A stretch of 64,000 nt of DNA from CALKXV01 sp965228905 (GCA_965228905.1 CBDDII010000003.1:1488001-1552000), one strand, 5' to 3'; counted from the stretch's first letter, positions 44,672 through 52,271 are shown. Notes: a model not told the origin generated them from the letters alone. Program-made: numbers and translations.

Positions 44672-44696
44672 AATGCGCGAGGCGTGATCCGGTTCC
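44672..44696 (-). promoter_or_regulatory. EcfG-type promoter of the Crp/Fnr gene (one mismatch)
   Basis: Minus strand GGAAC (44696-44692), 16 bases, CATT (44675-44672), one mismatch from CGTT; the -10 lies 29 bases before the start codon. Confidence 0.55.
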
Positions 44697-44724
44697 ATTG
44701 TCCGTCGATGGATCGGGGCCTGTC

Positions 44725-45090
44725 ATGACATTTGCAGCAGATTCGCGGCGGTTCCTGATCGTCACGAGCGAAGCCATCGTGGCCGAGGACTTGAGGGACG
44801 TTCTTTCCCAGGTTCAGGGGGCGGAGGTCGATGTGCGGGCCGTTCTGGATGACACCTGGGGCGGGGTCTACGGCCTTGCGATTTTTACCGGGCCGCTGGA
44901 CGAATTGCTGAACGACAAGCGGGTTCGGGCGATGCACAGGGATGGCACGAAACTGGTGTTCCTGAACGGCGAGATGCCCAGTCATTTCTTTGATGGCACC
45001 GGCATCAACGCCCTGCCGCATCCCTTCCGTACCAGCGACGTGGTGGACATGCTTAACCGGCTGGGTTTTGCCTGTCCGAGATTGGTCTGA
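44725..45090 (+). CDS. Degenerate receiver-domain-like protein
   Basis: 121 residues. RRFLIVTSEAIVAEDLRDVL reads like the first strand and helix of a response-regulator receiver (compare PhyR MIIEDEAIIAMDLEAIV), but the acidic pair is replaced by Ser-Glu. No aspartate stands at the phosphorylation position (GLAIFTG), and the conserved lysine is missing (LPHPF). If the fold is right it cannot be phosphorylated normally. ATG 44725 is used; an in-frame TTG at 44698 is possible. Divergent from the Crp/Fnr gene. Confidence 0.6.
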   Translation: MTFAADSRRFLIVTSEAIVAEDLRDVLSQVQGAEVDVRAVLDDTWGGVYGLAIFTGPLDELLNDKRVRAMHRDGTKLVFLNGEMPSHFFDGTGINALPHPFRTSDVVDMLNRLGFACPRLV

Positions 45091-45097
45091 ACTTTTG

Positions 45098-45122
45098 GGA
45101 ACCGTTTTGCACCTTCTACGTT
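45098..45122 (+). promoter_or_regulatory. EcfG promoter (exact) of the DUF1328 gene
   Basis: GGAAC (45098-45102), 16 bases, CGTT (45119-45122), 28 bases before the start codon at 45150. Confidence 0.85.
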
Positions 45123-45149
45123 GTCTCGGTATCAAAGAAGGAGAAAACC

Positions 45150-45314
45150 ATGTTAGGATGGGCACTTACGTTCCTTGTGATCGCACTGATCGCCGCCGTT
45201 TTCGGCTTTGGAGGCATCGCCAGCGCCTCGGCCGGGATCGCACAAATCCTGTTCTTCGTGTTCCTCGTTCTGTTCGCCGTGGCACTTATTGCCCGGATTG
45301 TTCGGAAGGTCTGA
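45150..45314 (+). CDS. DUF1328 small membrane protein
   Basis: 54 residues almost entirely hydrophobic: MLGWALTFLVIALIAAVFGF, GGIASASAGIAQ, ILFFVFLVLFAVALIARI. The GFGGIA-x-A-x-GIAQILF core is the DUF1328 (YtjA) signature; function unknown, common in stress regulons. AAGGAG lies 8-13 bases upstream. It is flanked by an exact EcfG promoter and its own terminator, so it is a single-gene stress unit. Confidence 0.93.
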   Translation: MLGWALTFLVIALIAAVFGFGGIASASAGIAQILFFVFLVLFAVALIARIVRKV

Positions 45315-45333
45315 ACCGAAGAATTGTCGAAAG

Positions 45334-45362
45334 AGGCCCGCATGGTTTTGCGGGCCTTTTTC
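45334..45362 (+). terminator. Terminator of the DUF1328 gene
   Basis: Stem AGGCCCGC / GCGGGCCT with an 8-base loop followed by TTTTT. It abuts the stop of the convergent AI-2E family gene. Confidence 0.88.
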
Positions 45363-46368
45363 ATGCGGTTTTCTTCAGGGCGTCGCTGTCGGCGACGTCG
45401 GAATTCAGAAGGAAGCCGAGCCAGAGGATCACGGGCAGGGCGACGATGGCCCCGATCGGCCCCCAGAGCCACAAACCGAAGATCACCGACAGGAAGACCA
45501 CCAACGGATTTGCGTGGATGTGCTGGCCGACGAACCACGGCGTGACAAAGTTCGCCTCCATCACGTTGATAACGAGGAAAGCGGCGGGCGGCAGAAAGGC
45601 GAAGGCTCCGTAGAATTGCACGAGCCCTGCGATCAGAAGACTGACGATGATGATCATCGGGCCGAGGTAGAGGATGTAGTTCATCAGCCCTGCCGCAACC
45701 CCCCATAGAATTGCGTATTCCACCCCAAGCGCCAGCATCGCGACTGCCGTTGCGACGCCGACGCCGACGTTCACGATGGTAACGGCCGCGAAATAACGCG
45801 AGACAAGGCGGTCGGCGCGGTAGAGCCGGGCCTCTTGCCGGCCTGCGGCGGCATAGATCTTGTCGCGGGTCAGGACGAAGAAAAAGAACGTGCCGACCAC
45901 GATGAAGACCTGGGCGCCGAAGTTGGGCGCAAGCCAGAGCGCGTCGCTGATCGAGGGGATGGCGGCCTGGGGTTCGAGTGCTTCGGCGCCGACGGTTTCT
46001 TCGATTTCCTCGCTGATGTTTTCGATGCCGCGCAGGAGGCTGGAGAATGAATCGATCCAGCTGCGCACCGCGAACTTGAGGCGGGGCAGGCGTTCGATGA
46101 TCTGTGTCAGAAGCGGGGCGAGCAGGAGGAAGGACAGGATAATGGAAAGCGTGGTTGTTATCAGCAGGACGGTGGCAGCGGCGACCCTTGGCAGGCCCCA
46201 GCCGATCAGGCGCTCGGACAGGGGCGAAACGACGATGCCGAGGACCACGGCAAAGACGAAGGGGGCGAGGATGGCGCGTGAGGCATAAAGTGCCGCGATG
46301 CTGCCGATCACGGTCAGGATCAGCAGCATCACACGGGCGGCTTTTTCGGTCAGGACGGTCTCGATCAC
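45361..46368 (-). CDS. AI-2E family transporter
   Basis: 335-residue membrane protein with about eight helices: VMLLILTVIGSIAALYAS, PFVFAVVLGIVVSPLSERLI at the start, and LNYILYLGP-type MNYILYLGPMIIIVSLLIAG and VMEANFVTPWFVG in the conserved second half. Family members were linked to autoinducer-2 export (TqsA) and to Na+/H+ antiport, so the substrate is open. It is the last gene of the four-gene operon that begins at 47899 and overlaps DUF3618 by four bases. Confidence 0.9.
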   Translation of the reverse strand: MIETVLTEKAARVMLLILTVIGSIAALYASRAILAPFVFAVVLGIVVSPLSERLIGWGLPRVAAATVLLITTTLSIILSFLLLAPLLTQIIERLPRLKFAVRSWIDSFSSLLRGIENISEEIEETVGAEALEPQAAIPSISDALWLAPNFGAQVFIVVGTFFFFVLTRDKIYAAAGRQEARLYRADRLVSRYFAAVTIVNVGVGVATAVAMLALGVEYAILWGVAAGLMNYILYLGPMIIIVSLLIAGLVQFYGAFAFLPPAAFLVINVMEANFVTPWFVGQHIHANPLVVFLSVIFGLWLWGPIGAIVALPVILWLGFLLNSDVADSDALKKTA

Positions 46369-47102
46369 CTATTTGCCGCCCGTTGCGGCGCGATCTTTTC
46401 GCTGGCGGTTTGAGACAGGGCCTGGATTTCGGCGTTCAGCGCATTTTGGGCTTCTCGCATCAGGTGATCGCGTTTCTGGCCCAAAAGCTCGTTTTCCTTG
46501 CGCGTGCCGGGGATCAGGGCGCCGAGGGCGGCACCGAAGGCGAGGGCCAGCGCGCCGGTGACGAGCGGGCGGTCACTGTGGAAGCCTTTTGCGTCGCTGG
46601 CCAGGTGTTTTGCCCTTCTTTCAAGGTCTTCCTGAGCTTCCAAAGCGGCGCGGCGGGCCTTCAACACGCGCTTTTGCGCGGCGTCGGGCAGGGCGTCGAG
46701 CCCCTTGTTCATCGCCGCCCTGAGGCGCGAGGCCGAGGGGCGTTCCACGGTGCCGGTCATGGCGCTTTTCATCGTCGCGTCGGCGTCTGCGACACGGGCG
46801 TCGAAGCCATCCATCGCGGTCTTGGGGGGCACGGCGCTGGTGCGTGGTGATCGCGGTGCCGATGCGCCGGGACCGGTCAGCATCAGGGCGAGGCCCGCGC
46901 CGACCAGCGCGAATGCGGCGGGGTTGGCCTTGGCCGTGTCGACCGCCATGCGGGTGATTTCGCCGCCATAGCCGCCGACGGTGGCATTGACCTGGCTGGC
47001 AAGGCGTTCGGGCGAGAGCGTGCTGGCCAGATCGTCGAGCGAGCGGGCAAGGTTCGCGCGGTCGCTTTCGACCTGGGCTTCGAGAATATCGAGATCAGAC
47101 AT
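46365..47102 (-). CDS. DUF3618-containing membrane-associated protein
   Basis: 245 residues. The N-terminal ~50 residues (LEAQVESDRANLARSLDDLASTLSPERL) match DUF3618, followed by a hydrophobic stretch ANPAAFALVGAGLALMLTG. A long charged, probably coiled-coil region (RVLKARRAALEAQEDLERRA) follows, then a second small hydrophobic segment LVTGALALAFGAALGALIPG. Resembles ElaB/YqjD-type ribosome- or membrane-associated stress proteins. It overlaps the holin-like gene by 8 bases. Confidence 0.82.
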   Translation of the reverse strand: MSDLDILEAQVESDRANLARSLDDLASTLSPERLASQVNATVGGYGGEITRMAVDTAKANPAAFALVGAGLALMLTGPGASAPRSPRTSAVPPKTAMDGFDARVADADATMKSAMTGTVERPSASRLRAAMNKGLDALPDAAQKRVLKARRAALEAQEDLERRAKHLASDAKGFHSDRPLVTGALALAFGAALGALIPGTRKENELLGQKRDHLMREAQNALNAEIQALSQTASEKIAPQRAANR

Positions 47103-47490
47103 GGCTGGCCTCCTTCAGTTTTTCGAGATCCTTCTGGACGTTTTTCAACGTGCGGTCGGGGGTCAGGGTGCTGGCATCAAGGCGGGATTTGCCGACCAGC
47201 GCAAAGACGATAGCCGTGCCGAGGAAGATGCCGCCAACGATCAGCGCCGCCGCCCAGATGGACAGGCCGGATTCACCGAGGCCCGCCACGAGGGCAGAGG
47301 CCAGCACGTTGAGCGCGACCAGCGCAAAGAGCGCCGCGACGCCGAAAAAGACGATGCCGGTGCCAGCGCGCGAGATGTTCGATTTCATCTCGGCGCGGGC
47401 GAGAGCCAGTTCGTCGGACATGAGCGAGGTGAACTGGCGGATGGCCGTCACGAATTGCGCGGGGGCCTGGCGGATGTCGCGTTCATGCAT
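47095..47490 (-). CDS. Phage holin superfamily III-like (YqjE-type) membrane protein
   Basis: 131 residues with two central membrane helices (GTGIVFFGVAALFALVALNVLASALV and LSIWAAALIVGGIFLGTAIVFALVG). They follow a helical head LMSDELALARAEMKSNI, the standard pattern of the Holin-X/YqjE family. Despite the name, members lie in chromosomal stress operons together with DUF3618/ElaB-type proteins, as here. ATG 47490 is used (an in-frame TTG lies two codons upstream). It overlaps both neighbours. Confidence 0.82.
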   Translation of the reverse strand: MHERDIRQAPAQFVTAIRQFTSLMSDELALARAEMKSNISRAGTGIVFFGVAALFALVALNVLASALVAGLGESGLSIWAAALIVGGIFLGTAIVFALVGKSRLDASTLTPDRTLKNVQKDLEKLKEASHV

Positions 47491-47899
47491 CTTCAAACCC
47501 CCAGGGATCGGTGGCGACGGGTGGCGTTTCGGCCTTCATGAAGCGCGTCGCCAGGAAGCCGACCGCGACTGCGCCGCCGATAAACATCAGGGGATGCTTG
47601 CGGGCAAAATCGCTGGTATCGCGGGCGATGGCCTGCAGATCGGTCTCGCGGATTTGGCGGGCCACGTCTTCGATACGGTCGGCGATCTGGGTTGCGGCCT
47701 GGGCCTGGAATGAGTTTGGGTCGAACTCGGCACCTGCGGCGTCGGCTGCATTAGCGGCGTTGTCCACGGCCTCGGCGGCCCTGGATTGAACCGCGTCCAC
47801 CTTTGCATCCACTTCGGATTCGAGGCGCGATTTCAGATTTTCGCCGATTTCGGCCGCTTGTGCGCTGGCTTTTTCGGCAATGTCGGATTTCCGTGTCAT
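47483..47899 (-). CDS. YqjD/ElaB-like membrane-anchored protein
   Basis: 138 residues: an alanine-rich helical coiled-coil (SAQAAEIGENLKSRLESEVDAKVD ... ADRIEDVARQIRE) and a C-terminal anchor FARKHPLMFIGGAVAVGFLATRFM. This is the layout of ElaB/YqjD proteins that tether ribosomes to the membrane in stationary phase in E. coli; homology is by layout, not proven. First gene of the four-gene operon, with an exact EcfG promoter upstream. ATG 47899 chosen from the family-like start. Confidence 0.8.
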   Translation of the reverse strand: MTRKSDIAEKASAQAAEIGENLKSRLESEVDAKVDAVQSRAAEAVDNAANAADAAGAEFDPNSFQAQAATQIADRIEDVARQIRETDLQAIARDTSDFARKHPLMFIGGAVAVGFLATRFMKAETPPVATDPWGFEDA

Positions 47900-47934
47900 C
47901 GGGCTCCCTCGCGGTTTGATTTTCTTGGTTAAGC

Positions 47935-47959
47935 AACGCCGAACGCGCACTTCGGTTCC
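47935..47959 (-). promoter_or_regulatory. EcfG promoter (exact) of the 47899-45361 operon
   Basis: Minus strand GGAAC (47959-47955), 16 bases, CGTT (47938-47935), 36 bases before the start at 47899. It is back to back with the EcfG promoter of the YihY gene, 18 bases away. Confidence 0.85.
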
Positions 47960-47977
47960 CGCAAGAGGCGAGAAAAG

Positions 47978-48002
47978 GGAACCCATGGCGGGCGAAACCG
48001 TT
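47978..48002 (+). promoter_or_regulatory. EcfG promoter (exact) of the YihY-family gene
   Basis: GGAAC (47978-47982), 16 bases, CGTT (47999-48002), 25 bases before the start codon; AAGGAG follows just upstream of the ATG. Confidence 0.85.
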
Positions 48003-48026
48003 TAAACAAGGACAAAGGAGAAAAGG

Positions 48027-48983
48027 ATGACGCGGGGCCGAGACGCCGAGAGTTTCCACAACATACCGATGAGGGGCTGGCTGGATATTGGCTGGCGGGT
48101 CTTTCAGCGTGTCGGGCGCAACCGGATCGGTCTGATCGCCGCCGGTGTGGCGTTTTACGGGTTGCTGTCGCTGTTCCCGGCCATCACGGCGGCGGTGGCG
48201 ATTGCCGGTTTGGTGATTGATCCCTCGGTCCTGGTCAATGACACCGATTGGCTGCTGTCGGTGATGCCTCAGGCGACAGCCGAGATGTTGACGTCCCAGA
48301 TGACGGAGGTTTCGCTGGCGGGCGACAGAGCCCTTGGGTGGGCGGCGATTGCAGCGCTTTTGCTGGCGTTCTGGTCGGCTTCGAAAGGCATGGGGAGCCT
48401 GATCGAGGGGCTGAACGCGGTTTATGAAGAGCGGGAAAAACGCGGGTTTGTCTGGCTGCGCCTTTTGACGATCGGGCTGACGATCTGTCTGATCGTTGCG
48501 CTGATTGCGCTTGTCACGGTGGTGGCGGCGATACCGACCATCCTGTTCTTTCTGGGAAACTCGCCGATTGCCGAAGATCTGTCGCTGATCCTGCGCTGGC
48601 CGTTCCTGTTTTTCTTCAGCGTTGCCGGAATCGCGTTGTTGTACCGGTTCGGCCCAAGCCGTCGGAACGCGCGGTGGCGCTGGTTGACGCCCGGCGCGGT
48701 GCTGGCCTGTACGCTTTGGACGGCCGCGACGCTTGGCTTCAGCTATTACGTCCAGTCCTTTGCCAGTTATAACGAGACCTTTGGCGCGATTGGCGGTGTG
48801 GTCGTCATGCTGACCTGGCTTTGGCTGTCGGCCTATTCGATCCTTCTGGGCGCACAGCTTGACGCCGAAATCGAGGCACAGACGCGCAAGGACACGACCG
48901 TTGGCCCGGAGCGCCCCATGGGCGAACGCGGTGCGACGAAGGCCGACATGATCGGCGAAACTTTCTTGGAAAAATCCGAATAG
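48027..48983 (+). CDS. YihY/virulence factor BrkB family membrane protein
   Basis: 318-residue protein with six membrane helices: IGLIAAGVAFYGLLSLFPAITAAVAIAGL, ALGWAAIAALLLAFWSASKGMGSLIEGLN, the long central pair, and GAIGGVVVMLTWLWLSAYSILLGAQL. GVAFYxLLSLFP and MLTWLWLSAYSxLLGAQLDAE are the family signatures (formerly misannotated as ribonuclease BN). Function unknown. AAGGAG precedes the ATG, and an exact EcfG promoter lies 25 bases upstream. Confidence 0.92.
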   Translation: MTRGRDAESFHNIPMRGWLDIGWRVFQRVGRNRIGLIAAGVAFYGLLSLFPAITAAVAIAGLVIDPSVLVNDTDWLLSVMPQATAEMLTSQMTEVSLAGDRALGWAAIAALLLAFWSASKGMGSLIEGLNAVYEEREKRGFVWLRLLTIGLTICLIVALIALVTVVAAIPTILFFLGNSPIAEDLSLILRWPFLFFFSVAGIALLYRFGPSRRNARWRWLTPGAVLACTLWTAATLGFSYYVQSFASYNETFGAIGGVVVMLTWLWLSAYSILLGAQLDAEIEAQTRKDTTVGPERPMGERGATKADMIGETFLEKSE

Positions 48984-48987
48984 CCGG

Positions 48988-49012
48988 GGAACCCGAAAGA
49001 GGGCGCGGCGTT
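48988..49012 (+). promoter_or_regulatory. EcfG promoter (exact) of the CsbD gene
   Basis: GGAAC (48988-48992), 16 bases, CGTT (49009-49012), 80 bases before the CsbD start and only five bases after the YihY stop. Confidence 0.85.
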
Positions 49013-49091
49013 GGTTCGATGAAAGGTCGCGAAGACGCGACCCGCCACGGAGACTATCGCCGTGGCACTCAAACAGGAAAGGAAGATCGCC

Positions 49092-49289
49092 ATGAATTGG
49101 GACCAGATCGAAGGCAAATGGACCGAAGTCAAAGGCCGTCTGCGCGAGCAATACGGCGAGCTGACTGAAGACGAACTTGAAGAAGCAAAAGGCGAGCGCG
49201 AACAGGTGCTTGGCCTGATCCAGCAGAAGTACGGCAAGGCCAAGGCCGACGCCGAGCGCGAGTTGGACGACCTGGTTGGTCGTATGTAA
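49092..49289 (+). CDS. CsbD family stress protein
   Basis: 65-residue hydrophilic helical protein MNWDQIEGKWTEVKGRLREQ continuing YGELTEDELEEAKGEREQ. The NWDQIEGKWxxxKG opening defines CsbD, a general stress protein family (sigma-B dependent in Bacillus, RpoS-linked in E. coli as YjbJ). AGGAAAGG lies in the leader. An exact EcfG promoter and a strong terminator bracket it. Confidence 0.95.
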   Translation: MNWDQIEGKWTEVKGRLREQYGELTEDELEEAKGEREQVLGLIQQKYGKAKADAERELDDLVGRM

Positions 49290-49356
49290 CCCCTCGGGTG
49301 CCGCCCCCGGCACCCACCTGTCCCGTTAACAAGTATTTTGTCACGATGATGGAACT

Positions 49357-49384
49357 GGCCCCCCAACTCTGGGGGGCCTTTTTT
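49357..49384 (+). terminator. Terminator of the CsbD gene
   Basis: An 8-bp stem GGCCCCCC / GGGGGGCC with a 6-base loop and a TTTTTT tail, 68 bases after the stop. Confidence 0.92.
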
Positions 49385-49404
49385 GTTCTGTGATTGGTGA
49401 GGGG

Positions 49405-50673
49405 TCAGCCTTTTGTCGGGATGTCGAGGGCGGCGCGGAATCGTTCCAACTCGTCCTTGGTGCGCAGGGCCTTTTCGGCGTGTGCGACCATTTCCCTTGC
49501 GATGCTTTCCACGGTGGACCTTGCCTCTTTGTCGCCCGCGTCGTGGAGCGCTTTCAAGGCCTTTGCCACGCGCACCAGCACGTCCTCGAAACCGGCCCCA
49601 TCGCGCACAAGGTCGCGAAGTGCGGTGTCGATCATGCGTGATGCGCCGATTTCAAGGACATGCACCCTGTCATACTCGGGCTTTTCGTCGACTTCGTCCG
49701 ATTTCTGCAGGTATTCGTAAAGCAGGACTTCCAACCGGGTTATGACCTCTTTCGCGGTGCCGGGGTCGTTGATCGCGGGGGAAAGGGCGCGGGACGCCGT
49801 TTCACGCAGGGCCTGGAGGGCGTAGAGCGGATCCTGTTCATAGCTGCGGCCCGAGCGGATCGCGAAGGCATCCGCGATCTTGTCATCGGGCTCTGCCCCT
49901 TTGACATGGGCCAGCACCTTGCCTTTCAGGACGCGCACGCCCGGTCGCAACGCAAGGAAAATCTGTGCGTCGTTTTCTTCTGCGTATTTTTGCAGAGAAC
50001 TGACGTTGATAAAGGCGACATAGCCCGAGGATGGGGCTTTGACGGGTTTCGCACCGTCCGGGATGTCTGTTTCGTCGTGCCAGGCGCACCCGCCCAGCAA
50101 GGGCTGAGCCGCATGGGCGGCGAGGGTTTCGCGGGCGGTGCGTTCGGCCCGGTCCAGCGCGTATTCCATCGAACCGATTTGCGACAGCTTGTGAATCCAG
50201 CGGACCAGCGAAAAGACGATCCCCATAACGATCAGAACGGTGAAGAGAAAGACGACGACCGAGGCGCTGTCGCTGTAGAAATCCGCTCGGAACAGGATGA
50301 TCGCGGTTAGCGAGAAGACGAAAGACCCGATGAAGGTGGCGAGCACCGACTGGGTCGAGGTGTCTTCCATCAACAACTTGTGGATGCGCGGCGTCGTGTT
50401 GGCGGCAAGCGAGCGGTAGGACGAGACCATGACGCCAAGGGAAAAGGTGGCGACGGCCAACATGCCGCTGGCGAGGATTTCGAGGATCGGCAGGATCGCC
50501 TCTTCCGAGAAACGGTCTTTGGAAAATTCGGGAAGCAGGGGGTCCAGCAGTTCCGCCGAGAGGGCAGCAACGACGGAGAGCATGGAAATAAGCGCCACGC
50601 GGACCCCGAGGATGCGACTTACTTTTCGCAACTTCAGGAAGGTCTCGCGTGGCGCTTTGGAATTCAAGAACAC
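49405..50673 (-). CDS. DUF2254 membrane protein
   Basis: 422 residues, starting at GTG 50673. Four N-terminal membrane helices (about 25-45, 65-85, 110-130, 140-160: LRxxRIL-type start, LASGMLAVATFSLGVMVSSYRS) are followed by a large soluble domain with GYVAFINVSSLQKYAEENDAQIFL and ALRETASRALSPAINDPGTA. All are DUF2254 features; function unknown. It follows the DUF883-like gene after 47 bases and is probably the last gene of a three-gene stress operon. Confidence 0.86.
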   Translation of the reverse strand: MFLNSKAPRETFLKLRKVSRILGVRVALISMLSVVAALSAELLDPLLPEFSKDRFSEEAILPILEILASGMLAVATFSLGVMVSSYRSLAANTTPRIHKLLMEDTSTQSVLATFIGSFVFSLTAIILFRADFYSDSASVVVFLFTVLIVMGIVFSLVRWIHKLSQIGSMEYALDRAERTARETLAAHAAQPLLGGCAWHDETDIPDGAKPVKAPSSGYVAFINVSSLQKYAEENDAQIFLALRPGVRVLKGKVLAHVKGAEPDDKIADAFAIRSGRSYEQDPLYALQALRETASRALSPAINDPGTAKEVITRLEVLLYEYLQKSDEVDEKPEYDRVHVLEIGASRMIDTALRDLVRDGAGFEDVLVRVAKALKALHDAGDKEARSTVESIAREMVAHAEKALRTKDELERFRAALDIPTKG

Positions 50674-50720
50674 CTGTCAGGCTCCCGTCCTGTCACCCTT
50701 CCGGCCGGACGGGTTCCCTT

Positions 50721-50969
50721 TTAGCGATTGCGTAGCGCAACCCCCAGAAGCACGCCTACCCCAAGAGCGCCGGCCATGGCCAGCCCCGGGTTCTTGCGCA
50801 CGAACGATGTCGCCTCTTCTGTCGCGGTCTGGAACTGTTTCTGCGCCTGGTCGGAGATCTCCCTGGCGGTTTCCTGCACGGTGGCGAGTTTTTCGTGCAT
50901 GAACTCGGTCGGCCGGTCGATCACGGCTTCGGCGGTTTCCTTTGCGCGGTTCTGAGTTGTCTTGGACAT
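50721..50969 (-). CDS. DUF883/ElaB-like membrane-anchored protein
   Basis: 82 residues: a helical region MHEKLATVQETAREISDQAQ and a C-terminal FVRKNPGLAMAGALGVGVLLGVALRNR anchor. The (V)RxNPxxAxAxAxGVGxLLGxxLRRR ending is the ElaB/DUF883 signature, associated with ribosome tethering or membrane stress in enteric bacteria. It sits between the 58-residue protein and the DUF2254 gene. It shares its layout with the protein encoded at 47483. Confidence 0.88.
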   Translation of the reverse strand: MSKTTQNRAKETAEAVIDRPTEFMHEKLATVQETAREISDQAQKQFQTATEEATSFVRKNPGLAMAGALGVGVLLGVALRNR

Positions 50970-51027
50970 TTCAAGCTCCTGTTTTCGTGTGATTTTTCAA
51001 GGGCAACGCGGGGTGCGTTGCAGGGTG

Positions 51028-51204
51028 TCAATTCCCCTCGACTTCGCCTTCGAGGGTGCCGACGCCGGGCACTTCGATGCTGATGTCGGGATCGTCGCCC
51101 GGCAATTCGCCGCCGTAGAGGGCCCAGGCGACTGTACCAAGGCCGACGATCAGACCGCCGACGAGGAAAGCAAGGACGGTGTTGCTGGAACTGCGAGTGG
51201 CCAT
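51028..51204 (-). CDS. Small single-pass membrane protein of the stress regulon
   Basis: 58 residues: MATRSSSNTVLAFLVGGLIV then GLGTVAWALYGGELPGDDPD and a short acidic tail. One membrane helix (about 9-29) and a periplasmic acidic end. AAGGAG lies 9-14 bases before the ATG, and an exact EcfG promoter lies 37 bases upstream. It heads a run with the DUF883-like and DUF2254 genes. No named family recognised. Confidence 0.82.
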   Translation of the reverse strand: MATRSSSNTVLAFLVGGLIVGLGTVAWALYGGELPGDDPDISIEVPGVGTLEGEVEGN

Positions 51205-51240
51205 GTTGTTGCTCCTTCAGAGTATTGACGTTTGACTGTC

Positions 51241-51265
51241 AACGCCGAAGGGCCTTTCCGGTTCC
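51241..51265 (-). promoter_or_regulatory. EcfG promoter (exact) of the 51204-49405 operon
   Basis: Minus strand GGAAC (51265-51261), 16 bases, CGTT (51244-51241), 37 bases before the start at 51204. Confidence 0.85.
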
Positions 51266-51307
51266 CGACTGTTCGTAATGTTGGATGGAGTTGGTGCCGA
51301 AGGGCGG

Positions 51308-52270
51308 TCAGCTTTCGCCTGCGATGGTGGCCTGGTTGACCGCGCGTCGGGGCATTTCGCCCCGGTGGAGGGTCTGAATGTCTTCGAAAACCATTTCGCT
51401 CATCCGCCCGATGGACTGGGCCGTGTCGGCGCCCGAGTGGGGCGAGAACAGCACGTTGGGGGCGGAGAAGATTTTTTGGGCCGTGTCGGGCGGTTCGACC
51501 GGGTAGGCGTCGATGGCAGCACCGGCAAGGTGGCCGGAGTGGAGGGCGTCGGCGAGAGCGTCGAGATCGACGATGGTGCCGCGCGCGAAGTTCAAAAGCT
51601 GTGCGCCGGGTTTCATCGTCGCGATGGCGGCGGCGTTGATGAGGCTGTCGGTCTCGGGACTGCCAGGCAAGTGGAGCGAGATGGTATCGGCGCGGGAAAG
51701 GACGGTGCCGAGGTCGGTGAGTTCGACCGAGAGGTCGCGCGCCACGTCCTTTGCCGGGTAGGGGTCATAGGCGAGGACGTGCATGCCGACGCCACGGGCC
51801 ATGCGGGCCAGCCGCTGGCCGATCTGGCCGAAGCCCAGAAGGCCGAGGGTGGTGCCGGCGACTTCGCTCCCGCGCCTGCGGTCCCATTGTCCGGCGGTGA
51901 CGGAGGCGTGGCCGAAGACGGTGTTGCGCGACAGGGCGAAGATCGCGCCAAGGGCCATTTCGGCGACGGCCTGGGAATTTGCGCCCGGGGTCGATGTGAC
52001 GGGGATGCCGCGCGCGGTCGCGGCGGCGACGTCGACGGAATCAAGGCCGACGCCGTGTTTCAGGATGCCCTTGAGGTGCGGAGCGGCGGCGATGGTTTCG
52101 GCGGTGACGGGGATCAGCCCCGCGACGAGGTAGTCGGCCCTGGCCAGTGTTTCGGCATAGGCGGTGCCGGTTTCGGTGTGGCGTTCAAGGTCGAAGCCTG
52201 CCGCCCTGATCCGCGTGGCGGTATCGCCGACGCTGGCGAATGTCGGAGAGGTGGTGGCGATGACCGGCAC
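51308..52270 (-). CDS. D-isomer-specific 2-hydroxyacid dehydrogenase (copy A)
   Basis: 320-residue NAD(P)-dependent dehydrogenase (SerA/hydroxypyruvate reductase family). The nucleotide-binding GLLGFGQIGQRLAR and the catalytic Arg in FARGTIVD are present, as are the Glu in DAYPVEPP and the His in SPHSGADT. It starts at GTG 52270, one base after the DUF475 stop. It is the last gene of the seven-gene ABC transporter operon, so its substrate is probably the 2-keto or 2-hydroxy acid derived from the imported compound. Confidence 0.9.
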   Translation of the reverse strand: MPVIATTSPTFASVGDTATRIRAAGFDLERHTETGTAYAETLARADYLVAGLIPVTAETIAAAPHLKGILKHGVGLDSVDVAAATARGIPVTSTPGANSQAVAEMALGAIFALSRNTVFGHASVTAGQWDRRRGSEVAGTTLGLLGFGQIGQRLARMARGVGMHVLAYDPYPAKDVARDLSVELTDLGTVLSRADTISLHLPGSPETDSLINAAAIATMKPGAQLLNFARGTIVDLDALADALHSGHLAGAAIDAYPVEPPDTAQKIFSAPNVLFSPHSGADTAQSIGRMSEMVFEDIQTLHRGEMPRRAVNQATIAGES

Positions 52271-52271
52271 G

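Noticed and set aside
47095..47490. Phage holin and thus a prophage remnant
   Set aside because: The protein belongs to the chromosomal YqjE/Holin-X group in a stress operon with an EcfG promoter; no other phage gene is nearby.
50674..50720. Separate EcfG promoter for the DUF2254 gene
   Set aside because: A GGAAC is present on the minus strand at 50717-50713, but no CGTT follows at 16 or 17 bases.
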